Shown in pieces: positions 35,049-44,425 of a DNA stretch of 64,000 nucleotides; the stretch's first letter is position 1; the number at the start of each line of letters is the position of its first letter. The position numbers and the translations under genes are program-made. Origin of the DNA: Pochonia chlamydosporia 170 (Eukaryota > Ascomycota > Sordariomycetes > Hypocreales > Clavicipitaceae); NCBI RefSeq assembly GCF_001653235.2, contig NC_035791.1, forward strand, positions 434,001 to 498,000. The letters run 5' to 3'. Under the pieces are notes generated by a model. It was not told the origin of the DNA. It worked only from the letters and a program-made list of their open reading frames with translations, and did no database searches.

Positions 35049-35065
35049 ACTCGATCACATCGAGT
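35049..35065. promoter_or_regulatory. Inverted repeat ACTCGAT-CAC-ATCGAGT, operator candidate
   Basis: A perfect 7-bp inverted repeat with a 3-nt spacer, flanked by TT on the left and CAA on the right. The same arms and flanks recur at 36598-36614. It contains TCG-N7-CGA, a triplet geometry expected for Zn2Cys6 dimers. It lies about 760 nt upstream of the NCS1 start. Confidence 0.55.
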
Positions 35066-35418
35066 CAATCTGGGGTAATGAGATTGGATGCCGCGTCGGT
35101 CAGATAAGAGTGTCGCCGTCTGTCCGTCACTCTCGGCATTCGGATCCATGACTTGACGTGACGTCTCCTCGGTCTTTGTTTTGTTAGTACAGACGAAAGG
35201 GAGTCATTTCCGATAACATTGATCTACACAATTACCGGATTCCACGCAAGTTGCCTTCCATGCCAACAATGAGTGAATGACATGTGCACCGCACCTTGAA
35301 TCAACTGACTTGCATCGCTCCACGAACAGCTTTTCACATGTTTCTAGTGTTGACTGTTCTACCAAACATTTCTCCACTGTATAGATGTTTGGAGCAAAAT
35401 GATAATGATGCAAAACCT

Positions 35419-36244
35419 CTACAATGTGATATCGTTGCCTCTACTAAACACACCTCTACTATGGACAGCATAATGCAACTGCGCAACACCAGCCCTCACC
35501 CCATCAATGATATAGAGACTCCTCGCCTTCTCGAGTCCAAACAACTTCGCAGCCACCGATCGAATAGTCCCCTCCAATCCCGCCATCCCTCCGCAGCCAA
35601 GCACCACGCAGCTAACATTCCCAGCCTGCAAGAGCTTCTTCACCGCCGTAGTCAGCTTACTCTTGATAAGCTCCAGCGATGCATCGTGATACTCAATGGC
35701 TGATAACCCGGTAGTATATACGCCAGCAAAGTTATTATTGCCGACGCCTCGCGCAACGCCCAAAAAGTCATTCACACCATCCAGAAGATGCTGCTCCCAG
35801 AATTCTCCGGTCGTGATGATGCCCCATTTTTCCGAGGGTGCAATTAATGACAGCGCCGTCAAAATACTGGCTTCGAATAACCCAATCACGGGGTTTCCAG
35901 ATAAATTTGCCAGCTTGGGGACCAGGTCGTGCACGCTGAAGCATGCGACCAAGATGGCATCATATTGCTGCAAATTTATTTGACTTGCGATGACATCTTC
36001 CATCACCACTACTGTGCTGCACGCAATGTCTTTGCCGTTGTTGATACTGCTGGGTGCAGGGTACGGAGCAGTATATGGCACTATTTCCATTGACTGGCAG
36101 CATGTTAGTTTGTATAAATATGTAGTTTTGCTGATACAAACGGTGGCTGATACACACAGTCGTGGCTAGAGCATCGTTGGCTACTTGCTCCATGTTCTTT
36201 GTCAAGCCAACTGATGAGTTGGGGTTCAGTAAGAGAATCTTCAT
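35419..36244 (-). CDS. Asp/Glu/hydantoin racemase family (Dcg1-like) protein
   Basis: Two exons (36244-36158, 36093-35419; 64-nt intron with a CTAAC branch point) give 253 residues, normal for the hydantoin/allantoin racemase group. The N-terminus MKILLLNPNSSVGLTKNM is the family signature. VPYTAPYPAPSSIN follows, then the two catalytic cysteines: DAILVACFSVHD (Cys80) and CVVLGCGGMAG (Cys196). These two cysteines normally act as acid and base in metal- and cofactor-free racemisation of 5-substituted hydantoins or allantoin. No signal peptide, so it is cytosolic. It lies on the same strand as the NCS1 permease, with 1.1 kb between them, and is divergent from a Zn2Cys6 gene. The grouping resembles the yeast DAL cluster, where DCG1 belongs to the same family. 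Substrate assignment is inference. Confidence 0.92.
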
Positions 36245-36486
36245 TGTGGTGGCTGCAATTATTGGTCGCAAAGTGAATGAACGGTGCCGTTAATGCCAGC
36301 AGCACACACAGCGAGTATCTCAGCGTCAATCAAGCAGATACATACATTGTTATAGTTCAGTTGATGCCGCCGGTCGGGAGTCGGCGAACGCCGCAAACAT
36401 GTATTAAACAGGCCTTGGGAGATATTGCCGCGGATAACCAGGTTTATTCTAATCTGACATGATCACAGTTTACAAAAGTCAAATCT

Positions 36487-36495
36487 ATCGAGTAA
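36487..36495. promoter_or_regulatory. Half-site ATCGAGTAA (complement of TTACTCGAT)
   Basis: ATCGAGTAA is the reverse complement of the left palindrome arm. It lies 243 nt upstream of the racemase start and about 100 nt from the full palindrome. Confidence 0.4.
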
Positions 36496-36597
36496 AAGTA
36501 TCCTAATTATTAGGGATTATTTTAATCTAAAATGCGCGGTCATCGTAGAAACACAGCACTTCTTCGATGAGGTGCGTCGCAATATCAGGTAATAATT

Positions 36598-36614
36598 ACT
36601 CGATTATATCGAGT
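36598..36614. promoter_or_regulatory. Inverted repeat ACTCGAT-TAT-ATCGAGT, operator candidate
   Basis: A perfect 7-bp inverted repeat, 354 nt upstream of the racemase start and 595 nt upstream of the regulator start. Over 22 nt including flanks it differs from the copy at 35049 only at two spacer positions. Its position between divergent genes would allow joint control. Confidence 0.55.
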
Positions 36615-37208
36615 CAACGGCGCCAAGTGGATGCAACCAACTCGGATGCGCCACACACTCAAGCCGAATCCTAGTCACAATATGTGGGGGAGGCCGCTAC
36701 CGGACTCTACTGCTTGTCTCATGTACATGGAACTGGTCTCAGCCATGTGGTTTTGGTCGTTGAAGAACTACTCAATATGTGAGCAGCGTCACCGAGGCAA
36801 GTATATACACTCTTGACAGATTAGCCCCCACGCTGGCCATCCAAATGGCTTGATCAAGTCAGACTTGCAAGGTGAGCAACGCCTCCATAAGTAGTTCTAG
36901 ACCTTCCGGTCTTTTATCGTGGGTCTTGCAATATTGCTGATCCCATGTACTCCGTATTGCCCAGACATTCTGACTCCCACCCTGCTACACCATCCTTCAC
37001 CCTGGTGAACAACGAGAGCCATTGCTGTCTGGAATTAAATCTGTTTCTTACATCAAACACAGACCTATGGCCAATGTGTAACGCTCACCTTAATTATCCA
37101 CACCTGAATACCGAGTATCACTATACATAAGCGTTTTCAACAACGAGGCTCACCAATCCAACAAGACAAGCCTGGTCCTCACTGTCGACGGCTTCACGAG
37201 AATACACC

Positions 37209-40175
37209 ATGGCCATCTCACGTAGCGCAGGTGCTTCAGGCCATGAGCGCAAGCGAAAACGCCAACGACGAGACTCCCCTGACGACTACTTGTCAGACAA
37301 CAGCAACAAAGACGGCAGCGATACGTCTCAGCATGCAGCCGACAGTTCCTCGGCCGGTCAAAGCACCAATTTCCGCAACGTGAGCGCCTGCAGTAGGTGC
37401 CGCTCACGCAAGAATCGATGCGATCAGAGACTTCCGAGCTGTTCGAGCTGCGCCAAGGTTGGGGCATCTTGTGTCGGATACGATGTAATCACAAAAAGAG
37501 AAATACCCAGGAGGTATGTAAGAACAAGTCGCCCCGTCCAACTCACAAAAACTTGGGCTTCAAGTATGTTTTGCGCTTTTTACTAATTAAACCACAGCTA
37601 TGTCTACTATTTAGAGTGTCGAGTAGAAGAGCTGGAGAGATTACTCGTCTCCAACGGCATCTCTTTCCCGCCCGCAAGTAATTTGGACTTGTGTTCTCGC
37701 AAGAACAACAAAGGCGACAGAGCAAAACCAACGTCATCGGACAGAAATGGTACCCCCGACTATGAAGAACACCCACATCAGGACCATGGTAAAACTCTTG
37801 ATTTGGCAGACTGCAGCGACAACCCTTCCAGCACCAGCGCTTCCGACTCCTCAAACTCGGCATCGCTGAGCACTCACACGGCTGCTGCCTTTATGACTTT
37901 GACATTCCATACCATCCAGACGTCTATTTCAGACAAGAAACATACCCTCAAAGATTCCACGAAACGTCACCGCCCCTCCGAGACGGTGCATTCCGCGCCC
38001 TTGACATTACCCGATAAATCCCTTGGACTTCAGCTGGTCAGAGCATATTTCAATCGAGCTAATCCCCAGATTCCCATCCTTCAGAGCGGCTGTTTCATGA
38101 ACATCTTTGAAAGGGCATACTCAGGGGAAGGAAACGCGTTACGGCCTCGTGAAAAGTATATGCTAAACATGGTATTTGCCATTGGCTCCAGCCACGGCTT
38201 CGTGGGTGAGCAAGCCAAGGACATGGCCATGGAATCATCAAGTCTCGTAACCAAAAGATCCAAGAACAACGCATCTCCCGAGGAGTACTATTCAAGGGCC
38301 ATCGTTCACTTTGATACCTGCTTGAAGTCAGACATTAGCAGCCTGGAGGTATTGCAGGCAATTCTGCTCATGGCTAGCTATTCCCTTCTTCGACCTGTCA
38401 TGCCTGGCGTCTGGTAAGTTGTGCAACAAGCCCACATCTTCAAAAACGCATCTAATAAGCACAAGGTATATTGTTGGAATGGCTATGCGCGTGGCCGTCG
38501 ACCTCGGCCTTCATTGTGAGGCCAGCAATCCACCAACCCATACACACAATGGGACAGAACCTTCGAAACCGGAGAGTGCAGAGGATGACCAAGTTCAGTC
38601 TGAGCAAACCGTATACACGCGCATTCGAGAATTACGAAGACGGCTCTGGTGGTGCACATACAGCTTAGATCGCCTGGTGAGCATAAGTGTCGGACGGCCA
38701 TTCAGCATCAGCGACCAAGACATCTCGACGCCGCTGCCCTCTCTTCAGGAGGACGATGTTGAAACGGAAGCCATATATTCGAGCCCTGGCGGCTCTCAAG
38801 ACCAACAAAAGAGCTACAGGTACATTACGCATCATTTCATCAAGTTGCGGCTTCTTCAGTCGGACATTTACGCAACAACACGAAACTACGAAGAGGCAAC
38901 CTTGAATGCGGCACCACAGTCAAGCGGGAAACTGACTGACTTCAAACTGACACACACCGTAGCATCAACCCCCAGTCTAGAGTCGGAGCGCCTATGGCTA
39001 GAAAACATGGAGAAGCAACTCCGTGAATGGAAAGCAACCGCACCGACTACCGATGTCACGGGCGTGGCTTTCCCCAAAGCAATATTTGAGTTCTACTACT
39101 GGCAAACCATCATGCTGTTGTACCAACGCAATGCGAAAATCCCTACCCTAATACAGGAGGTAAAGACGATTCTACACGACCTGCAACTGTCGAAAACACC
39201 TGTCCCCAATAAAGATAAAGCCACGCATCGGAGATACCTAAAAATAGCTGAAGCAGGACAGAAGGTCTTGCGAATGTATCGACAGCGACATCTCATCGGC
39301 TGCATAAAGTACACTTATAGTTCAGCTTTGTACCTCTTTTCGGTAGCTATTTCATATTTACACGCGGTCGCGCAGTCGTCCGCCGTCCGAAGTCGTCTTG
39401 TAAGCTTTCGTATCTTTCACGCATCTTCGCAAGCACATCGTACTAACTACCACACCTCGCAGAGCCCGGATGACATGGACTTTACCATCTTGGCAGCCAA
39501 GTCCATCTTTTCAGACATGTTGGATACTTGCTCAGATGCAAATCTGTGGATGGACGCATTCGAACTCACCGCAAAGGCGACTACCAAGATAACGCGACTT
39601 TACGGCGACTTTGGCCAACAGTCTCAGCAGACGGATTGGGATGAAGATGAGGCCGTACCCGATGCGCCAGATTCGACTTCCTTATTACCAAACGTGTCTA
39701 CCGGAACCGATACAGGATTCCAAAGCGATATACATCCAACGCCTCGTCCAGCAACTTCATCGTACCCCAGCCCTGAAGAAAACACAGAATGTGTAAGTGT
39801 GCTTCGACCCATAGTCACGTATGTAAGCTAATTGCTCTTCTTCAGTGGGATTTCGCAAACGAGAGTAAATCGTTTGACTTTACAGATGACAATGCGTCAG
39901 CATTAGATACAATGCTGCCTCCCTTGTCGCCGCTCGGTTCGCTCGGTTCATCGCAGGAGAACTCAGAGACTCTAAGCACGAGCGATAAGACGTCGTCCAA
40001 GGAGTTTCTTGATCTGGAAACCATATGGCAACTTGACAGCCTTGCTACCGAGGCTCCTCACCTCTTTCGAACCATGAGCCAAGAGCATTATACAAAGGAG
40101 AATGGCATGTTGCCAGTTGCGTGGATGTCTCCGTCGCAGTTGTGCAGCCCGCAAAGTCTGGCAAGACTGGGCTGA
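37209..40175 (+). CDS. Zn2Cys6 transcription factor with fungal-specific TF domain
   Basis: Five exons (37209-37513, 37598-38413, 38466-39399, 39463-39792, 39846-40175) give 904 residues. A basic, Ser/Asp-rich N-terminus precedes the zinc cluster ACSRCRSRKNRCDQRLPSC then SSCAKVGASC: C-x2-C-x6-C-x6-C-x2-C-x6-C. A dimerisation coiled coil follows (YVYYLECRVEELERLLVSN). The middle homology region shows LQLVRAYFNRANPQIPIL, SLEVLQAILLMASYSLLRP, VGMAMRVAVDLGLH and RRRLWWCTYSLDRLVSISVGRP with SISDQDISTPLP. The acidic, Ser-rich tail may activate. The third intron (39400-39462) is 63 nt and stop-free, so it could be retained without breaking the frame. It is divergent from the racemase and shares an upstream palindrome with it. 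It probably controls the racemase and NCS1 permease (inference). Confidence 0.92.
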
Positions 40176-41102
40176 TGCGCATTTATGCTCAAAATTGTCA
40201 CAAGAATACGTGACAGTAGCTTTGTCTCATTACATGGACCTTTTTGTATCTAGTTCATCTTTGAACCAACTACCTGGTGCCAAATGAGTGCTCAACAATG
40301 GGAGTAATGTTTGTGGTCAAGACTCATCGCAAGGGGCGAGCAGTATTTACGGTGGACTAATGAGTGTCTCAAAACCGAGTTTCTCGCCCGCAAGATCGGT
40401 CACTCTTCGCGCCAAGGTGGATTATGTTTGTTGGGTTAAATTGACTTCCGGCAGTGTTCCTATCCAATCTGAAGGACATAGGTCTTGTACTCGATCTGTT
40501 CAGAAGCGTTTTGCAAATTATTTTAATACTGATTGGTGGCACGTCACGCCACATTTGAAGAGTGTAAAACTTTAAGCCGGCTCATAATTTTTGAGTACCA
40601 TTCAACAAGCTGTGTCAGTAACGTTGAAGTCAGGTTAACCCAGGCGATAACAGCTGCTGAGAATATATTATTAATAGCTGCACTACTGAAGGACCCAACT
40701 ATGAGAAACTCGGACATCCACACTGTAGACGAAAACCAGTTATGGCTCAAGTCAATCTTGATGTATGAAGGCATTCGCAGTCGGATGTCCGTACACAGAA
40801 AAACCTCAACAGTTTCAACAACATAACCTTAGCACAACCTAGGCTCTTCAAACCGATACGTAGTGACGTAACGCAAAACACTGCAATCCCAGTCATGTTA
40901 GCGCGTACCACCAGAAGATCTACACAGCTTCTCCACAACTCAACGTTCAGCTCCCAGGACTCACGAGATCCTCAAGAACCACGAGTCAGGCATGCTACAT
41001 CAACAAGAGAAACTCGCAGTCGTCAAGAGAAGAAGTCTCAACAAGTCGGCCGCTTATGATAAAGATACCCGTCCGAGAAGACCTTCCGTTTGGCCAGCCC
41101 GA
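40176..41102. other. Intergenic region upstream of the F-box/ankyrin gene
   Basis: About 930 nt without a gene. The segment around 40570-40690 is AT-rich. It ends at a C27 tract just before the next start codon. Confidence 0.5.
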
Positions 41103-41129
41103 CCCCCCCCCCCCCCCCCCCCCCCCCCC
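41103..41129. repeat. Homopolymer tract of 27 cytosines
   Basis: An uninterrupted run of C from 41103 to 41129, ending 14 nt before the ATG of the F-box/ankyrin gene, thus in its 5' untranslated region or core promoter. Such long G/C homopolymers are rare and usually unstable in length; its true length may be misassembled. Confidence 0.9.
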
Positions 41130-41143
41130 GACGGATAACCGCA

Positions 41144-42088
41144 ATGCAAAGACTCCCAAACGAGATACTTCTGGGCATCGCCGACTTTTTGGATTCTGAA
41201 CGAGATCTCAATGCCTTGTGCCAAGTCAACCACGCCAATCGTGGTGCCCTAGAGCCCAAACTCTACCTCTTGAATGCCAATAACCATCAATCCTCGGCCC
41301 TGATCTGGGCAGCCAAGCATGGACACTTGACAACCGCCCAAAAATTTGTGAAGTTCGTTTGCAGCATCGACCAACATCCGGCCACATACGTAAACGCAGT
41401 TGATGATGACCATCGCACCCCCATTTCATGGGCATCCGACCGCGGAGACATCAACACCGTCAAGCTCCTCCTCTCAATACCAGGCATCGATATCCACAGA
41501 ACGAACAAATACGAACAAACGCCGCTGCACTACGCCATTACAGGTGGACACATCACCGTCACAGAGGAACTTTTATCCTGGGAACATATCGACGTGAACA
41601 GTTACACCAAAGACGACCGGCCACTGCTGATACATGCCTGTATGTCTGGCCAGGTGAAAGCTGCGAAACTACTACTTGACAAGGGCGCCGACGTAAACGG
41701 TTCGGACTTTCGCGGCGGTACAGCTTTGTATTACGCCTGCAATCGTGGTGACGAAGCAATGGTAGACATGCTGCTTTCGACGGAGGGACTGGATGTCAAC
41801 GCAGTCTGCGTGGGCGGCTTCAGCCCATTCATGACCGCAGTAAAACGGAACCAGGTCAGCGTGGTGAAGAGGCTGCTGGTCCTGGACAATGTGGATGTGA
41901 ACCTCTGCGACGATAATGGCTGGACACCGTTCATTTGGGTTGCTCACCTTGGCCACGAGCAAATGTTGCAGCTTCTCCTGGCTTGTCCGAAGATTGATGT
42001 AGATGCTGTTGGTAATCATGCAGAGACGGCAATTACCCGCGCTGCTGTAGCCGGACATGAAGGAATAGTTAAGATGCTGCAAGGTTGA
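41144..42088 (+). CDS. F-box protein with ankyrin repeats
   Basis: An intronless protein of 314 residues from ATG 41144 to TGA 42086-42088. The first 35 residues are an F-box: MQRLPNEILLGIADFLDSER then DLNALCQVNHAN. This would bind Skp1 and recruit an SCF ubiquitin ligase. The rest holds about eight ankyrin repeats, for example RTPISWASDRGDINTVKLLL, GGTALYYACNRGDEAMVDML and NGWTPFIWVAHLGHEQMLQL, which would present substrates. F-box plus ankyrin is a common expanded fungal combination; the target is unknown. A C27 tract ends 14 nt before the start. The frame is open through the tract but has no upstream ATG, so ATG 41144 is chosen. Confidence 0.88.
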   Translation: MQRLPNEILLGIADFLDSERDLNALCQVNHANRGALEPKLYLLNANNHQSSALIWAAKHGHLTTAQKFVKFVCSIDQHPATYVNAVDDDHRTPISWASDRGDINTVKLLLSIPGIDIHRTNKYEQTPLHYAITGGHITVTEELLSWEHIDVNSYTKDDRPLLIHACMSGQVKAAKLLLDKGADVNGSDFRGGTALYYACNRGDEAMVDMLLSTEGLDVNAVCVGGFSPFMTAVKRNQVSVVKRLLVLDNVDVNLCDDNGWTPFIWVAHLGHEQMLQLLLACPKIDVDAVGNHAETAITRAAVAGHEGIVKMLQG

Positions 42089-42260
42089 AGAATCATGAAA
42101 CCCAGTTCCTCACACGGAATATCGGGCATTCGTGGGTGCGTCTCCAAGGTGGTCTACCTATGAACTAGACTAGATTCATAGCCCAAGGATCAAGCTCTCC
42201 CATACTCTGAAATCTATGCAGTCGATATATCGGCGTGACGTACACTATTCGCCATACACA

Positions 42261-42981
42261 CTAAATCTTACCCATCAAGTCCACGGCAAAGTCGCCTCCT
42301 TCACGAACAAGCTCACGAAATGGCTTCTTCCCCCACAAACTCTTGAAATGGCTCCACGCCGTATCAACAACAATCTTCCTCATTTCGCAATCCGGATCAA
42401 TTGTAGATTGGTACACGTCTCGTATACAATCCACAAACGTCTCACTGACCCACAACTCCTGCACTTTGAGTCGCAGTTTGCCCAACGAATAATCCTTTAG
42501 AGTCTGTACTCCAAAGTAATCAGCTAGCTGGTAAACACGAACATGTTTGGAAAGTTCGTCATCGTCTAAAGACATCAAGTTAGCTTGTGGATCACACTGG
42601 TGCTCGTTACATACCCAGTGCGTCTAGCTTCGCCACCAGCTCTTCCGAGTATTCCCCCTTGTACATGTACTCAAAGGTGCGCCAATACGCATGTATGCTT
42701 CCTTCACTGTACTTGAATTCCCTCGTATCCGCTTCTTTCATTCTTGAATTCAAAGCAGTTTCGAAGTACTTGCTCTGAGCACAGAGCACGATGCCGTGCG
42801 CAGGCAGTTCAAGCCCGCGTAGAAATATCTTGACGTCGGCGTTTGTTGCGTTATCGAAAGACCTGTATACGGGTTAGCTATTTCTGGGCTGTTGCAGTAC
42901 AGGACAAGAGGCGTACATTCCGATTGCCGATATGATGGCGTCAGTCCGCGTGATTTTAGTGTTCGTCTTGGAAGTTGACAT
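42261..42981 (-). CDS. BTB/POZ domain protein
   Basis: Three exons (42981-42917, 42862-42615, 42565-42261; introns 54 and 49 nt) join in frame to 205 residues. The BTB fold is clear: ADVKIFLRGLELPAHGIVLC, AQSKYFETALNSRMKEADTR, and HAYWRTFEYMYKGEYSEELV, followed by HVRVYQLADYFGVQTLKDYS. BTB domains dimerise and often serve as Cullin-3 adaptors. No kelch, MATH or DNA-binding partner domain is present, which is typical for the many short fungal BTB proteins. Its role is unknown. It converges with the F-box/ankyrin gene (172 nt between stops), so two potential ubiquitin-ligase adaptors are adjacent. Start at ATG 42981. Confidence 0.88.
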
Positions 42982-43221
42982 CGTATCGTCGTCTGAGCCA
43001 CTTTCCCAGTCGTGCTCGCGTTGACAAACGGCCTCCAAATGCTTCCGGCTCTTTTTCTTTCATGCGCGGCAAATATACACGAGCCCTGCGAGGGTAGATT
43101 TAGAGAGCGGTTGCTCTTGCGGTACCTAGGTATGTTGCAAATGGACTTCGGTGTCAAGGAAATCATAAAAAGGATCCCACACGCTCCTTAGAGAGCAGTT
43201 GCCCTAGTTCTCTGTGGCGTG

Positions 43222-44425
43222 TCAGGTAACCCAAAGCCTCTTCGAGAATAGCGGTTTAATAACTGCGGCATTAACGGCAATTATAGCGACAAACTATACA
43301 GATAATATGTTATTTATTGCTTCCATAATTAGTTACTCATATAGAGAGGAATACTTATTTACCATTTCTCGAATTGCCCATATTACCTTATTAGTTATAT
43401 TATCAATATTGTAAAGTGTCAGAACAGAGCGAACAATTGCGGCAGCAATAACAAAGAAGCCGGAGCAAAGAAGGAGGCCAATAGCCACCTTATGCCAGAA
43501 CGTAACTCGTAGCATCGGGAACCATTTAAACGGTATAATCATAATAAAGATATCAGTCCTAAAAGAAAAATAGTAAGAACGGAGAAGTGCAGCTTAGAAC
43601 AATGTATAATAGCCTTACGATACGTTTAGTGCCACGAGCAATATATAGTAAACCCTTGAGTATGCACATTCATCTATTTACTATTAGCATGTATTTTGTA
43701 AAAGTACCCATTGCGATTTCGAGCGGGCAAGGACAACTTACCACCAGGATATGGTCTAGGTTACCAGTTCTTACTAGCTGGCCAGCAATGGCCCCAGACA
43801 GTCCCCATTGCTGCGATATACGAACAAACACAAGCTACTGCGCTCCATTTAACAAGGACTTGCCACTCTAAACCGCGGCTAAAAAATAATACTCAATTAG
43901 GTTATTCTAAGCGCCTTTTGTAATGGCCATGCTTCAACTTACACAATGCGGTTATAGAAGAAGAGCACGCAGCCCTTGAGTGCCCAGATCATAGTAACAT
44001 AACTAACCCGTCCAGCGAGGAAGAATTTCGACCCAAACTCGTACCTTACGACCTGCTCATTAGTCAAGGACGCGCTAATTGCCTCGGTAAGACCGGCAAC
44101 TGCACCATGTTGTCCTATTTTAGAGAGGCGGCAAATCAGTAACTGGCAGCTCTGCGATACGAAGTCACCTACCAAATACATCCAAGAAACCGATCATACA
44201 CTTGAGGTTGCCAGAGCCTTTGTTAGTTGGGGGGGTTTTGCCTTGCGCTGAGAATGCAGACTTTCCACATACCGTCCAACACACGAGAACTACAAGGCTG
44301 AAATAGTCATCTCCTTCCCAGCCCTTGAATCCTACGGTTTTCCATCTCGTAAAGTACCGGAGGAGTATAACGAGGACTCCAATGCCATACTCTGCCCAAA
44401 CTTCGGGTGAAAATCGTATCGTCAT
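43222..44425 (-). pseudogene. Decayed rhodopsin-like (PTH11-type) membrane protein gene
   Basis: Family segments follow each other in order. FSPEVWAEYGIGVLVILLRY and GWEGDDYFSLVVLVCWT come first, near 44425-44270. QHGAVAGLTEA and YVTMIWALKGCVLFFYNRI follow at 44110-43944. Next are LVKWSAVACVCSYIA and GHCWPASKNW (43860-43764), then MIIPFKWFPMLRVTFWHKVA and VIWAIREM, and a last exon FVAIIAVNAAVIKPLF ending at TGA 43222. Inside the conserved block after KNW, a TAA stop at 43763-43761 interrupts the frame. Relatives usually have Gln or similar here, so CAA to TAA is likely. The first GT-AG junction (gtatgt near 44270) also does not keep frame with the next exon. The region is AT-rich, as expected after repeat-induced point mutation. 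I judge it a broken copy; the intact relative lies at 14607-16005. Confidence 0.7.

Larger units (their letters stand above)
34291..35418. other. Promoter region of the NCS1 permease
   Basis: 1.1 kb between the racemase stop and the NCS1 start, without a gene. It holds an ACTCGAT-N3-ATCGAGT palindrome and a TTACTCGAT half-site (listed separately). It also has TGATAA at 34305-34310, a GATA-type hexamer that could serve nitrogen control. Confidence 0.5.
36245..37208. other. Divergent promoter region: racemase / Zn2Cys6 regulator
   Basis: 964 nt between divergent starts. It holds the second full palindrome (36598-36614), a half-site (36487-36495) and a TACTCCGTA motif (36948-36956). No coding frame. 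Confidence 0.55.

Noticed and set aside
41090..41143. N-terminal polyproline extension of the F-box protein through the C27 tract
   Set aside because: The extended frame has no ATG, and the F-box begins right at ATG 41144, so the tract is more likely untranslated.
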